From: Albidovulum sp.
GTDB taxonomy: Bacteria; Pseudomonadota; Alphaproteobacteria; Rhodobacterales; Rhodobacteraceae
DNA: 64,000 bases
Assembly (NCBI GenBank): GCA_028823855.1
Contig: JAPPFL010000036.1
Location: 46,342 to 110,341, forward strand
Reading direction: 5' to 3'
Below the pieces are notes generated by a model. It was given only the letters and a program-made list of their open reading frames with translations. It made no database searches and was not told where the DNA came from. This document shows positions 46,833-56,103 of the stretch, in pieces. The stretch's first letter is position 1. Every line of letters starts with the position of its first letter. The position numbers and the translations under genes were made by a program.

Positions 46833-47923
46833 CCCAAACGGCTATTCCTTTCCTCTTCATGCGCGGCGGTACTTCCCGTGGTCCTTACTTCAACAGGGCG
46901 AATTTGCCGAAGGATCGCGAAACACTGGAAAGCGTGCTGATCGCTATCGTCGGCTCCGGGCATCCACTAAATATTGATGGCATTGGCGGGGGCTGCGCCG
47001 TGACTACCAAGGTTGCAATGCTTTCGAAATCCGATGACGACTGGGCTGACATCGACTATTTCTTCGCCCAGGTAGCTGTCGAAGACAAGCGCGTGGACTT
47101 CAGGCCGACTTGCGGCAACATCCTAGCCGGAGTCGGTCCAGCGGCGATAGAAATGGGGCTCGTCGAAGCAACTGGTCGAGAGACATCAGTAAAGATCCGC
47201 GCCGTCAATACGGATGCCAAGGTGAAAGCCGTTATACCGGTTCTGGACGGCGGCGTAGAATACGAGGGCACGACGTCAATTGACGGAGTCCCCGGAACCG
47301 CCGCGCCGATCTCGATGCAATTTTTGGATACCATCGGCGGCGTGACCGGCGCATTTCTTCCAACCGGCAGCATTCGCGATGTAATCGAACAAATAGAGGT
47401 TACTTGCATGGACGTAGCTATGCCGATGGTCATTGCGCGCGCGGAGAGCCTAGGCATTACAGGCTACGAAAGCGCCGCCGAACTCGACAAAAACCTGGAA
47501 TTTTTCAGGAAAATGGAAAGCGTTCGCATTAAAGCGGGCGAAGCGATGGGGATCCATAGCGTCGCCGAGTCCGTTACGCCAAAATTCGGCGTTCTGGCAA
47601 GAGCGCGAAAAGGCGGAACAATTTCTGCGCGGTATTTCATGCCGTGGAGCACTCATCCGACGATGGCCGTCACGGGAGCGCAGTGCCTTTCGGCTTGCGT
47701 CCTGACCCCCGGAAGCGTGGCCGAGGGCTTGGCAGACGGCGTGCCGCGCAGCAGCCCGGCCAAGGTTACGCTGGAACATGCTTCCGGATCAATTGAAGTG
47801 ACGGTCGTATACGAAACCGAGAACGGCGCCACTATTGTAAATTCGGCGGGTCTGGTTCGAACGGCAAGATTGATCGCGCGGGGAGAGGTCTTGGTGCCTA
47901 AATCGATATGGAAGGGCGATTGA
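46829..47923 (+). CDS. PrpF-family isomerase/tautomerase (4-oxalomesaconate or 2-methylaconitate type)
   Basis: A 364-residue protein of the PrpF family, which moves double bonds in unsaturated tricarboxylates such as aconitate, 2-methylaconitate and 4-oxalomesaconate. It shows FLFMRGGTSRGPYF, GIGGGCAVTTKVAM, and CGNILAGVGPAAIEMGL, with the catalytic Cys (about residue 94) and Lys of the two diaminopimelate epimerase-like halves. The start is ATG 46829, overlapping the permease stop by four bases (ATGA); ATG at 46817 is possible. Coupling to a tricarboxylate transporter suggests it processes an imported aconitate-like acid, either in a gallate-type or methylcitrate-type route. Confidence 0.85.
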   Translation: MTQTAIPFLFMRGGTSRGPYFNRANLPKDRETLESVLIAIVGSGHPLNIDGIGGGCAVTTKVAMLSKSDDDWADIDYFFAQVAVEDKRVDFRPTCGNILAGVGPAAIEMGLVEATGRETSVKIRAVNTDAKVKAVIPVLDGGVEYEGTTSIDGVPGTAAPISMQFLDTIGGVTGAFLPTGSIRDVIEQIEVTCMDVAMPMVIARAESLGITGYESAAELDKNLEFFRKMESVRIKAGEAMGIHSVAESVTPKFGVLARARKGGTISARYFMPWSTHPTMAVTGAQCLSACVLTPGSVAEGLADGVPRSSPAKVTLEHASGSIEVTVVYETENGATIVNSAGLVRTARLIARGEVLVPKSIWKGD

Positions 47924-48177
47924 TCGATAGAGCACGTTGTTCAGAGTCGCCAAAAGATCAAGACATTTTCGGATTTCCCGAACGCGGTAAAAAACGGAAA
48001 TGCGCTTGGCCAGGACGCTTTTGTCGAAGGAAATCCGGCAATTTACGGCACCGATTCCCGGCTTCGACTTTCCGCTCAACTATCTCGACGGCTTGCAGCA
48101 AGAGAGTTCGGAGCGGTCGTTGCCCTCGAAAGTTAAGAGTTTGTTCCGTCTCCTCGATCTCGGACGAAAGTTCGTTC

Positions 48178-49089
48178 CTATGATGCCTGCGACAAATGGC
48201 CGGCTACGATTACTTTGCAAATCCGATCCAGCTGCTCTAGGGACCTATATGAGATTTCGAGCTTCCCCCTCTTGGCGTCCTTGAAGCTCCTAACGCTGAC
48301 CTTCGTCCCGAGGCACAACGATAGTTCCCGCTCTACCGCTTTCGTGTCGGCATCAGTTCTATTTGCTTGAGGTTCTCGTTTGGTTCCGCTTCCTGAAGCT
48401 GATTTTCTGGCTAGCTTTTCCGCCTGCCTAACGGAGAGTCCCTTTTGGATGATCTTTTCCGACAAGGTAGCGGAATCTTTTGCCGGAATTATAGCCCGCG
48501 CGTGTCCGATCGTCAGTTTCCCTTCTTCCAATTGACGCTGAACTTGGTCTGGCAAAGTCAAAAGCCGCAGCACGTTTGCAATTTGGCTTCGGGACTTTCC
48601 TAGGCTTTTTGACAAAATCTCCTGCGTATGGCCAAACTTGTCGATCAAGGTTCGGTAGGCCCTCGCCTCGTCCAAAGGGCTCAACTCGGCTCGCTGTAAA
48701 TTCTCGACTAGCGCGACTTGCAGAGCCTCCGAGTCCGAGAATTTCCTAACAATTACAGGCACTTCGTGAATTTGCGCAATTTGCGCCGCTCGCCACCTGC
48801 GTTCGCCGGCCACGATCTGGAATGAACCTTGGCCGGTTTCGGCCGGTCTTGCAATGAGCGGTTGAATAATTCCGGTTTCCTTAAGTGAACGGGCTAACTC
48901 GGTAAGCGATTCATTTGAAAACTCCCGCCGGGGCTGGTCTGGGTTGGGAGAAAGAAGCTCAATCGGAACCAGCTGGAAGCCTTCCCGGGTCTCGTGCTTT
49001 CCCGAAACATAGTCGTACTCCTGGCCAAAATCCAAGTCTCCGATCAAAGTCGATAAGCCTCGGCCAAGACTGTTTTTTCTCGATGCCAT
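48178..49089 (-). CDS. parB: Chromosome partitioning protein ParB
   Basis: Binds parS sites and, with CTP, slides along DNA to form the partition complex. 303 residues. Landmarks are LGRGLSTLIGD at the start, SPNPDQPRREFSNESLTELA, the CTP-binding GERRWRAAQ, the helix-turn-helix SLGKSRSQIANVLRLLTLP and a C-terminal dimer region (LEISYRSLEQLDRI). GAGGA sits eight bases before ATG 49089. It follows parA after 10 bases. Two parS sequences lie upstream, at 50484 and 52404. Confidence 0.96.
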   Translation of the reverse strand: MASRKNSLGRGLSTLIGDLDFGQEYDYVSGKHETREGFQLVPIELLSPNPDQPRREFSNESLTELARSLKETGIIQPLIARPAETGQGSFQIVAGERRWRAAQIAQIHEVPVIVRKFSDSEALQVALVENLQRAELSPLDEARAYRTLIDKFGHTQEILSKSLGKSRSQIANVLRLLTLPDQVQRQLEEGKLTIGHARAIIPAKDSATLSEKIIQKGLSVRQAEKLARKSASGSGTKREPQANRTDADTKAVERELSLCLGTKVSVRSFKDAKRGKLEISYRSLEQLDRICKVIVAGHLSQAS

Positions 49090-49099
49090 CGTTTTATCC

Positions 49100-49918
49100 T
49101 CAACTATCGTTCTTTTTTTGTTCCCGCCTGCGAAGGAATTCGGCCGCCAATTCTCTATATGCAACCGCTCCACGGGATCTCTTGTCGTATACTACGACCG
49201 GCTTTCCAAATGACGGCGCCTCGCCAAGCGTAACGTTTCTTGGAATCACGGTTTCATAAACCAATTGCTTAAGCGTATTTCGAGCATCGCTTTCAACCAT
49301 GCGCGACAAGTTGTTTCTTGAATCGTGCATTGTCAGCACAATGCCTTCCATCTTTAGCATAGGATTGACCGACTTTCTGATTTCCCGCATCGTCAGGATA
49401 AGCTGAGACAATCCCTCCAGCGCGAAAAACTCCGACTGCAGCGGCGAAAGCAATGAATCCGCCGCGGCGAGCGCATTGATTGTCAATAAATTGAGAGAAG
49501 GCGGGCAGTCAACAAACGCAAAGTCGTATTCGAGCAAATTCTCGGCATCTTTTTTTATGGCGTTTCGGAGGAAATAAACTCTTTCCTTTTGACTCGCCAT
49601 GACCATGTCGGCGGAATGCAGATCGGTTGTAGAAGGAATAAGGAACAAGCCCGGAAGCTGCGTCTGCATCGCTGTCGCGACTAGGCTCGCTTCACCTGAC
49701 AATACTTCCCGAGTCGTATCGCCTCGCTTGTCCGCATCTGCGCCAAGACCTGTCGAAGCGTTTCCTTGCGGATCCATGTCCAGGACAAGAATTCGCCTTC
49801 CAAATTGAGCCAGCGCTGCGCCGAGATTGATTGCCGTCGTAGTTTTTCCGACGCCGCCCTTTTGATTCGCGATAGCGACGATTTCAGGACTTCTCCTTTT
49901 TTTTCGAAAATTAAGCAC
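49100..49918 (-). CDS. parA: Chromosome partitioning ATPase ParA
   Basis: A 272-residue deviant-Walker ATPase that binds DNA non-specifically and moves ParB-parS complexes. Deviant Walker A: KGGVGKTTTAINLGAALA. Next are VLDMDPQGNASTGLG, VDCPPSLNLLTINALAAADSLLSPLQSEFFALEGL and VIPRNVTLGEAPSFGKPVVVYD. The N-terminal leader (MLNFRKKRRSPEIVAIANQ) is short, unlike plasmid-type ParA with a helix-turn-helix. The start overlaps the rsmG end by eight bases. Confidence 0.97.
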   Translation of the reverse strand: MLNFRKKRRSPEIVAIANQKGGVGKTTTAINLGAALAQFGRRILVLDMDPQGNASTGLGADADKRGDTTREVLSGEASLVATAMQTQLPGLFLIPSTTDLHSADMVMASQKERVYFLRNAIKKDAENLLEYDFAFVDCPPSLNLLTINALAAADSLLSPLQSEFFALEGLSQLILTMREIRKSVNPMLKMEGIVLTMHDSRNNLSRMVESDARNTLKQLVYETVIPRNVTLGEAPSFGKPVVVYDKRSRGAVAYRELAAEFLRRREQKKNDS

Positions 49919-50543
49919 GCCGGATGTTCCTGGTTAACAAAATTGCAGCGGCACTGTCTGTCTCGCTGGGAACAATTTCCAACTCAAAATCCCAAATCCG
50001 GCGAGCTTCATCGATTTCCTTGCTGTATCGCGCTCCCTTGGGAAAAATACACAGCCCGTCCGCAGCAGCATGACGTTCAGCGTAGCTCAATAGCTTCGCG
50101 AGCGGCGCCAGCGCCCTTGCCGATACGACGTTCGCGTTCTGCGGCGCGATCGATTCCGCCCTTTCCGTTTCGGCGCGCGCGTTTAGCTCAAGTTCACGCG
50201 CTACCATGTTGAGAAACCTGCATTTTTTACTGTTGGGCTCGACAAGCGTAAAGACTGTTTCGGGATGGTATTCGACGGCGTGGCATGCGAGTACGATTGC
50301 CGGAAATCCTCCGCCGGAACCTAAATCCAACCATTTTGCGCAGTTTTGCGGCCAAAGCCTATACAGTTGCGCGGAATCCTTGAAATGCCGCTCCCGGCAG
50401 TTCGCTATCGACTTTTTCGACACCAGATTCGCATAGGAATTCCAATTTTTAAGAAGTTCTTCGAAGCGCTTCAAACGCGCCAATGTTTCACGTGAAACAT
50501 AGCGTCCGAATTCCATTTCGCAATCGGCGTCGACATAATTCAT
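49911..50543 (-). CDS. rsmG: 16S rRNA m7G527 methyltransferase RsmG
   Basis: Methylates G527 in 16S rRNA using AdoMet; loss gives low-level streptomycin resistance. 210 residues. The AdoMet site is LDLGSGGGFPAIVLA, followed by LVEPNSKKCRFLNMVARELEL and SARALAPLAKLLSYA. The N-terminal helix region (KRFEELLKNWNSYANLVSK) is typical. Codons near the start (YVSRETLAR) are written by a perfect parS palindrome. It sits between mnmG (one base overlap) and parA. Confidence 0.95.
   Translation of the reverse strand: MNYVDADCEMEFGRYVSRETLARLKRFEELLKNWNSYANLVSKKSIANCRERHFKDSAQLYRLWPQNCAKWLDLGSGGGFPAIVLACHAVEYHPETVFTLVEPNSKKCRFLNMVARELELNARAETERAESIAPQNANVVSARALAPLAKLLSYAERHAAADGLCIFPKGARYSKEIDEARRIWDFELEIVPSETDSAAAILLTRNIRRA
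50484..50499. promoter_or_regulatory. parS: parS site 1 (within rsmG)
   Basis: TGTTTCACGTGAAACA, the perfect 16-base palindrome known as ParB's binding site in many bacteria; with one flanking pair (A-T) the symmetry is 18 bases. It is 1.4 kb from parB, inside the 5' part of rsmG. Confidence 0.95.
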
Positions 50544-52420
50544 TATGCCGCTTTTCGCTTTTGCATCTGCTTCACGCCGGTTAGCACAAGCGCGAGCGCA
50601 GCCGGCGTCATTCCTTCGATCCGCCCGGCCTGCCCCAGGTTCTCCGGCCGTGTCGCCGTCAGCTTGCCGAGTAGCTCGTTGGAAAGACCATTCACGGTTG
50701 AATAGTCGAAGTCGCCGGGAATTCGAGTGTTTTCGTCGCGTTTCATCGCTTCGACGTCCCGGTTCTGACGCTCAACATAATTGGCATAGATGGCATCCCT
50801 CTCCAACTGCCGAGCTGTTTTTCCGTCTATCTCGGCGAGCTCGCTCCAGATGGACGAAAGCCGACACATGTCGACTCCGGGAAAAGCCAGCAAGTCCGAG
50901 CCATTTCGCCGCGCGCCGTCCTGGCTGACTCTTATGCCGTGCTTGGCGGCTTCGGAGGGAGTTAGCGAAAGACCGTCGAGAATTCGCCTCCCGTCCTTGA
51001 TTTTTCGCATTTTGTCGCCGAATAGTTTAATTCGATTCTTGCAAGCGACGCCAAGGCGAATTGCTAGCGGAGTAAGCCTTTGGTCCGCGTTATCCGCACG
51101 AAGAGAAAGCCTGAATTCCGCTCGCGACGTAAACATTCTGTACGGCTCGGTTACGCCTCTTGTAACCAAGTCGTCGACCATCACGCCGATATAGGATTCT
51201 GACCTTTTAAAAATCGCAGGCTCTCTCCCCTCAACAGTCAACGCGGCGTTCAGCCCGGCGACGAGGCCTTGCGATGCGGCTTCTTCGTAGCCCGTCGTGC
51301 CGTTAATCTGGCCCGCCAGGAACAAACCCGATGCCGCTTTCAGCTCTAGCGTCGACCGAAGGGCGCGCGGGTCGACGTAATCGTATTCTACGGCGTAACC
51401 GGGCTGTAAGATAACCGCTTCTTCCAAACCTCGAATCGACCGGACCATCTCGGCCTGCGTTTCTGCGGGCAACGATGTCGAAATTCCGTTCGGATAAACT
51501 GTTCGGTCTTCAAGGCCCTCGGGCTCCAGAAAAATCTGATGCGACCGCTTTTCCGGAAATCGGACCACCTTGTCTTCAACCGATGGGCAATAGCGCGGCC
51601 CTACGCTGTCGACGTAGCCGCCGTACATCGCCGAAAGATGGAGGTCGCGGGAAACGATCTCATGGGTTTTGCCGTTCGTATGCGTGATTCCGCAGTCGAT
51701 CTGGCGGCAACTCGGCTTCGACGAAAAAAACGAAAACATTTCGGGGTCGTCATCGCCCGGCTGCGCTTCGAGTATGTCCCAATTGATTGTCCGCCCGTCT
51801 AGCCTGGGCGGCGTACCCGTTTTCAAGCGCCCTAACGGAAGGCCGAACTCTTCGATCCTTTCCGCAAGTCGAATGCTGGAGCGATTTCCCATCCTTCCAG
51901 CGGATCTAGACTTGTCTCCGATCCTGATCACGCCGCGAAGAAAGGTGCCCGTTGTCAGCACTATGGCGCGGACGGCGATTTTTTCGCCATTCGCCAGCAC
52001 AGCGCCGGTGACAGCGCCATCCGCGGTCTTAAAATCCGCCACTTCGCCAATCAGGACATCGAGGTTCAGTTGATTGGCAATTTCCGATTGCATGTTTTTT
52101 CGATAAAGTCGCCTATCCATCTGAGCTCTGGGACCTTGAACAGCCGGACCCTTGCGCCTGTTCAGCAAACGAAACTGTATTCCCGACTTGTCGGCGACCC
52201 GGGCCATCGCTCCGCCCATGGCATCGATTTCGCGCACTAGGTGTCCCTTGCCCAACCCTCCAATGGCGGGATTGCACGACATTGCGCCGATACCATCGAG
52301 CTCGAGAGTCACCAATACGGTTCTGGCCCCTGCGCGCGCAGCAGCGAGCGCCGCTTCCGCCCCGGCGTGGCCGCCGCCCACGACCGCTACATCGTAATCG
52401 CAATGTTTCACGTGAAACAT
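50543..52420 (-). CDS. mnmG: tRNA uridine-5-carboxymethylaminomethyl modification enzyme MnmG (GidA)
   Basis: FAD enzyme that with MnmE makes cmnm5U34 in tRNAs for split codon boxes. 625 residues. FAD motif [19 protein letters not shown], then [22 protein letters not shown]-type sequence ([16 protein letters not shown]), [25 protein letters not shown], and [20 protein letters not shown]. The C-terminal MnmE-binding region is present. The first six codons encode MFHVKH, which is the parS site read from its ATG. Four bases follow mnmE. Confidence 0.97.
   Translation of the reverse strand: MFHVKHCDYDVAVVGGGHAGAEAALAAARAGARTVLVTLELDGIGAMSCNPAIGGLGKGHLVREIDAMGGAMARVADKSGIQFRLLNRRKGPAVQGPRAQMDRRLYRKNMQSEIANQLNLDVLIGEVADFKTADGAVTGAVLANGEKIAVRAIVLTTGTFLRGVIRIGDKSRSAGRMGNRSSIRLAERIEEFGLPLGRLKTGTPPRLDGRTINWDILEAQPGDDDPEMFSFFSSKPSCRQIDCGITHTNGKTHEIVSRDLHLSAMYGGYVDSVGPRYCPSVEDKVVRFPEKRSHQIFLEPEGLEDRTVYPNGISTSLPAETQAEMVRSIRGLEEAVILQPGYAVEYDYVDPRALRSTLELKAASGLFLAGQINGTTGYEEAASQGLVAGLNAALTVEGREPAIFKRSESYIGVMVDDLVTRGVTEPYRMFTSRAEFRLSLRADNADQRLTPLAIRLGVACKNRIKLFGDKMRKIKDGRRILDGLSLTPSEAAKHGIRVSQDGARRNGSDLLAFPGVDMCRLSSIWSELAEIDGKTARQLERDAIYANYVERQNRDVEAMKRDENTRIPGDFDYSTVNGLSNELLGKLTATRPENLGQAGRIEGMTPAALALVLTGVKQMQKRKAA
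52404..52419. promoter_or_regulatory. parS: parS site 2 (at the mnmG start codon)
   Basis: A second perfect TGTTTCACGTGAAACA, with the same CAA before it and T after it as site 1. It overlaps the ATG and codons 1-6 of mnmG. Spacing to site 1 is 1,920 bases. Confidence 0.95.
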
Positions 52421-52423
52421 TTC

Positions 52424-53737
52424 CTATTTCCCCAAGCAAAAACTGGAAAAAATCTCGTCCAGCAAATGCTCCGTATCAATTCTACCCGTCAAAGAATCCA
52501 GAGATCGAATGGAGCTTCTCAATTCGTCCGCCGCGAATTCGACCCGTTCGTCTCCCTTCCGGATTTCCTCCCTCGCGCTATATAAGCTCGCTATTGCCTT
52601 CTCTATAGCAATTTGGTGACGAATGCGCGTAGCGCTAGCCACGCTGGAGGTTCTTTTTTCAAATTCGCTTGCAATTCTGTGGACAAGATTGTCGACACCG
52701 GCCCCCGTCTTGCCCGAAACTCCATCTTCCGAGCAGCCGGGATAAAGATCGGCTTTGCACCTCAAAACCATATCTCCGTCGCGAAAATCGACCATTTTGC
52801 TTTCGATACGACCGGTTTCCGTCAAAAATATCCTGATATCCGCTTTAGATGCCCGATTCCTTGCCCGTTCAACGCCCATGCCCTCGATTGGATCGCCTGT
52901 TTCCCGCATTCCCGCCGTATCGAGTATCGTTGCCGGAAAACCTCCAATATCCATGCGTACTTCAATGATATCTCTGGTCGTTCCCGCAAATTCCGAAGTG
53001 ATGGCCGCCTCTCGTCCTGCCAGGAAATTGAGAAGCGTAGACTTTCCGCTATTCGGCGGACCGACAATCGCTACCTCGAATCCTTCCCTGACCCGCTCGG
53101 CGGCCGAAACTCCTTCTGCTTCCGAAACCAAGTCCTTGATGAGACTGTCCAGCCCCTCCAATACTTCGGGATATACATTCGCCGGGACTTCTTCATCCGC
53201 GAAATCTATCGAAGCTTCCAGAAGAGAGGCGCAGTGAATCAGACTTTTTCGCCAATTCTCCACGCGCTTGCCCAATGCTCCCTCTAAAGCTCGGGCGGCT
53301 TGCCGCAATTGCTCGCGTGTCTCCGCTTGAATTAGGTCGCCGAGACCTTCAGCCTGAGCAAGATCCAAGCGACCGTTCTGCATCGCTCTCCGCGTAAACT
53401 CGCCCGGCATTGCCAGCCGAGCGCCGTCCGAGCGTCCAAGCTCTCGAAGCACCTTTTTTACGACTTCTCGACTGCCATGAAGATGGAATTCCGCCATTGC
53501 TTCCCCGGTAAAGCTCCTTCCTTCGGGGAAACATGCTACCATTGCCCGGTCGATAAATTCTCCCTCCGAGTCCGTCAATCGCCGAAGAGCCAACTGGCGA
53601 ACCGGCGGAAGCCTTCCCGAAATGTTGGCTGCCAAAACGTGCGAATCCGGTCCAGATACCCGGACAACGGCAATGCCCGATATTCCCGGCGCAGTCGAAA
53701 CAGCGTAAATCGTGTCCATGGACAACCCCGATTGCAT
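52424..53737 (-). CDS. mnmE: tRNA modification GTPase MnmE (TrmE)
   Basis: GTPase partner of MnmG. 437 residues. The N-terminal tetrahydrofolate-binding domain begins DTIYAVSTAPGISGIAVVRVSG, with GEFTRRAMQNGRLDLAQAEGLGDLI. The G domain has the P-loop GPPNSGKSTLLNFL, switch FAGTTRDIIEV and DTAGMRETGDPIE; the NKxD-type motif is altered, reading CKADL. The C-terminus is CLGK, keeping the invariant Cys needed for modification. The change from NKxD to CKAD might alter nucleotide specificity or reflect lineage variation. Confidence 0.95.
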   Translation of the reverse strand: MQSGLSMDTIYAVSTAPGISGIAVVRVSGPDSHVLAANISGRLPPVRQLALRRLTDSEGEFIDRAMVACFPEGRSFTGEAMAEFHLHGSREVVKKVLRELGRSDGARLAMPGEFTRRAMQNGRLDLAQAEGLGDLIQAETREQLRQAARALEGALGKRVENWRKSLIHCASLLEASIDFADEEVPANVYPEVLEGLDSLIKDLVSEAEGVSAAERVREGFEVAIVGPPNSGKSTLLNFLAGREAAITSEFAGTTRDIIEVRMDIGGFPATILDTAGMRETGDPIEGMGVERARNRASKADIRIFLTETGRIESKMVDFRDGDMVLRCKADLYPGCSEDGVSGKTGAGVDNLVHRIASEFEKRTSSVASATRIRHQIAIEKAIASLYSAREEIRKGDERVEFAADELRSSIRSLDSLTGRIDTEHLLDEIFSSFCLGK

Positions 53738-53810
53738 AAGAATTGGTTTCGCTTTGCGAGCCAGCAGCCGCTTTGCCTAGCAGGCTTCAACAGAATCCGC
53801 CAAAAGAGCC

Positions 53811-53837
53811 TAGGCGAATCCCGGTCCCGGCCGCCTA
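53811..53837 (-). terminator. Possible terminator after rho
   Basis: TAGGCG (53811-53816) and CGCCTA (53832-53837) pair around a GC-rich 15-base loop. On the minus strand the stem is followed by GCTCTTTT. It lies 21 bases past the rho stop and before mnmE. Confidence 0.4.
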
Positions 53838-53857
53838 AAACTAGACAACAAGCAGTT

Positions 53858-55129
53858 CTAGGAGTTCATCGCCTCGAAAAACTCTTTGTTCGATCGGGTG
53901 GTCCTAAGTTTGGATAGCAGAAATTCAATGGCTTCCGTCGTTCCCATCGGATTAAGTATTCGGCGCAGCACAAACATTTTTTGAAGATCGTTTTTCCCGA
54001 CGAGCAGGTTTTCCTTTCTGGTTCCAGATCGGAGAATATCCATCGACGGAAAAACGCGTTTATCCGAAACTTTTCGGTCCAGAACGATTTCGGAGTTCCC
54101 GGTTCCCTTGAACTCTTCGAATATTACCTCGTCCATCCGGCTTCCAGTGTCAATTAAAGCAGAAGCAATAATTGTAAGCGATCCGCCCTCTTCAATGTTG
54201 CGGGCTGCGCCGAAGAACCTTTTCGGCCTCTGCAGCGCATTTGCGTCTACGCCGCCCGTCAAAACCTTGCCGGATGAAGGTACGACCGTGTTAAATGCGC
54301 GGCCAAGTCGAGTAATGGAGTCCAGGAGGATTACTACGTCCCGCTTGTGCTCAACCAGGCGCTTCGCCTTTTCGATGACCATTTCTGAAACCGCCACGTG
54401 CCGAGTCGCCGGTTCATCGAAGGTTGACGAAATCACCTCGCCTTTGACGCTACGCTGCATGTCGGTTACTTCTTCGGGTCTTTCGTCGATCAATAGAACA
54501 ATTAAATAGCATTCGGGATGGTTTGCTTCAATTGAGTGCGCAATATTTTGCAGTAAAACGGTTTTTCCTGTTCTAGGAGGCGCAACAATGAGAGCGCGCT
54601 GGCCTTTGCCTAGCGGCGCGACCAGGTCGATAATTCGCGCCGATCGGTCTTTTCCCGGCGAGTTCAGAATTTCCATACGCAGTCTTTCGTCGGGAAACAA
54701 CGGCGTTAGATCATCGAAGTGAACTCGCTGCCTCGAAGCTTCGGGGTCGCTATAATTGATCGCCGTCACCTTGACGATGCCAAAATAATTTTCGTGCTCT
54801 CCCGGAGCGCGAATAGTTCCGTCGACCGTAGCTCCGGTTCTCAAACCGAATTTCTTGATCATGTCGGGACTTACATAAATGTCGTCCGGACCTGGAAGAT
54901 AGTTGGCTTCCGGCGAACGCAAAAATCCGAAACCATCCTGCATCACTTCCAAAACGCCGTTTCCGGATATTTCCCAGCCCTCTTCAGCCCTGGCTTTGAG
55001 AACGGCGAACATCATGTCGCCCTTTCTCATCGTCGAAGCATTTTCGATTTCCAGCGCTTCCGCCATGCCAAGAAGAGCTGCTGGGGTTTTGGCTTTAAGG
55101 TCCGACAGAGATATTCTTTGCGTCGTCAT
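53858..55129 (-). CDS. rho: Transcription termination factor Rho
   Basis: Hexameric RNA helicase ending transcription at rut sites. 423 residues. The N-terminal helix bundle ([16 protein letters not shown]) leads to the cold-shock RNA-binding domain ([20 protein letters not shown]). Walker A is [12 protein letters not shown], followed by [43 protein letters not shown], the Q-loop [18 protein letters not shown] and the R-loop [14 protein letters not shown] 55129 is chosen; GAGGAG lies 12 bases ahead. A TTG eight codons earlier is an alternative. Confidence 0.96.
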   Translation of the reverse strand: MTTQRISLSDLKAKTPAALLGMAEALEIENASTMRKGDMMFAVLKARAEEGWEISGNGVLEVMQDGFGFLRSPEANYLPGPDDIYVSPDMIKKFGLRTGATVDGTIRAPGEHENYFGIVKVTAINYSDPEASRQRVHFDDLTPLFPDERLRMEILNSPGKDRSARIIDLVAPLGKGQRALIVAPPRTGKTVLLQNIAHSIEANHPECYLIVLLIDERPEEVTDMQRSVKGEVISSTFDEPATRHVAVSEMVIEKAKRLVEHKRDVVILLDSITRLGRAFNTVVPSSGKVLTGGVDANALQRPKRFFGAARNIEEGGSLTIIASALIDTGSRMDEVIFEEFKGTGNSEIVLDRKVSDKRVFPSMDILRSGTRKENLLVGKNDLQKMFVLRRILNPMGTTEAIEFLLSKLRTTRSNKEFFEAMNS

Positions 55130-55338
55130 GGCTGAATTTGACTCCTCGGCCAACTAGTGCTGCACAATTTGAATCTAGATTGGAGAAGCTGCCGCTAGGT
55201 CGAACGGCAACGCGAGGAGGCATTAGTCCAGTTTCCACGCCCTGTCAATTTTAATTTTTTGCGTCGTTCGCGAATTTATTCCAAACAGCCGATCAATCGG
55301 ACCTATTCGACGAACGAGATACCGCGAGGCCATTGAGG

Positions 55339-55779
55339 CTAGAATGGCTTAACGACAACCATCACGACAATTACTATGACCAATACGGTTGGCAACTCGT
55401 TCAACCTTCGGAATTGCAGAGCAGTCGTCCTGCACCGGCCCGTTTCCAGTTCCTTCCGTTTCCTGGACAACCAGACATGAAAACATGTCATCGTTACAAC
55501 GGCCGCCGCCTTAATCCACGGCCACCAGGAATTCCAGTCGACAGCCCCCGGAATGCCCAATACAAGCAATCCGGCTAGCCAGGTGCCAATCATTGCCGGG
55601 CCCATGATAATTTTCAGAAGGCGCCGTTCCATAATTTGGAACAATTGGTCCGTTTCGCTTCCTTTGGCAATTGAATCAACATGATATGCGTACAGCCGGG
55701 GAAGATAGAAGAGACCCGCCATCCAGGCGATCACAAAAATTATGTGCAGAGCCTTTAGCCAAGGATATAATTGCGCCAT
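55339..55779 (-). CDS. hemJ: Protoporphyrinogen oxidase HemJ
   Basis: Membrane enzyme converting protoporphyrinogen IX to protoporphyrin IX in haem synthesis. 146 residues with four helices: YPWLKALHIIFVIAWMAGLFYLPRLY (including the conserved His and the Tyr), MERRLLKIIMGPAMIGTWLAGLLVLG, AAAVVTMTCFHVWLSRKRKE and VLVIVIVVMVVVKPF. Often sits between hemE and rho in alphaproteobacteria; here it borders the putative origin directly and no hemE is in the window. Confidence 0.92.
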   Translation of the reverse strand: MAQLYPWLKALHIIFVIAWMAGLFYLPRLYAYHVDSIAKGSETDQLFQIMERRLLKIIMGPAMIGTWLAGLLVLGIPGAVDWNSWWPWIKAAAVVTMTCFHVWLSRKRKELETGRCRTTALQFRRLNELPTVLVIVIVVMVVVKPF

Positions 55780-56103
55780 TATTTCACCGAAAGCGAACTT
55801 TTTTCTTCATTCAAAAATCACATTAATTATTTCTTTTGTTGTAGATGATGATGTGAAATTGTTCAATTCACATGTTTATCCCCAAAAAAGTTCAATTCCG
55901 TTTTATTTTTACCCATTGTTTTATATTAACTTTAATTTGCATTGAGCAATAGACTCCCCAAAATAGGCAGTAAAAGCTCAACACTGGATAAAAGATGAAA
56001 AGCCATTGATGAATTCTCAGGAGTAGCTCAATATAGTTGCATGCATTGAGTTATTCAGAATACGCTGACGCAATTTTCAATAGTTGCCAACAGGAAGCGC
56101 GGC
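55780..56103. other. oriC: Probable chromosomal replication origin (oriC)
   Basis: A 320-base gap between divergent hemJ (minus) and maf (plus). By hand count three successive 60-base lines (55801-55980) hold 13, 18 and 20 G or C, about 28%, against about half in the surroundings. TTATCCCCA at 55876-55884 is one mismatch from the DnaA box. TCCCCA repeats at about 55935-55940, and GGATAA near 55988 is a further inverted candidate. To the left rho, mnmE, mnmG, rsmG, parA and parB all point left; to the right maf, aroE, coaE and dnaQ point right. parAB and two parS sites are close. Together these are the usual marks of an alphaproteobacterial oriC. No GATC or GANTC clusters were evident. Confidence 0.72.

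Noticed and set aside
55742-55945. A 67-codon frame inside the putative origin
   Set aside because: Very AT-rich, no ribosome site, no family; expected by chance in low-G+C DNA.
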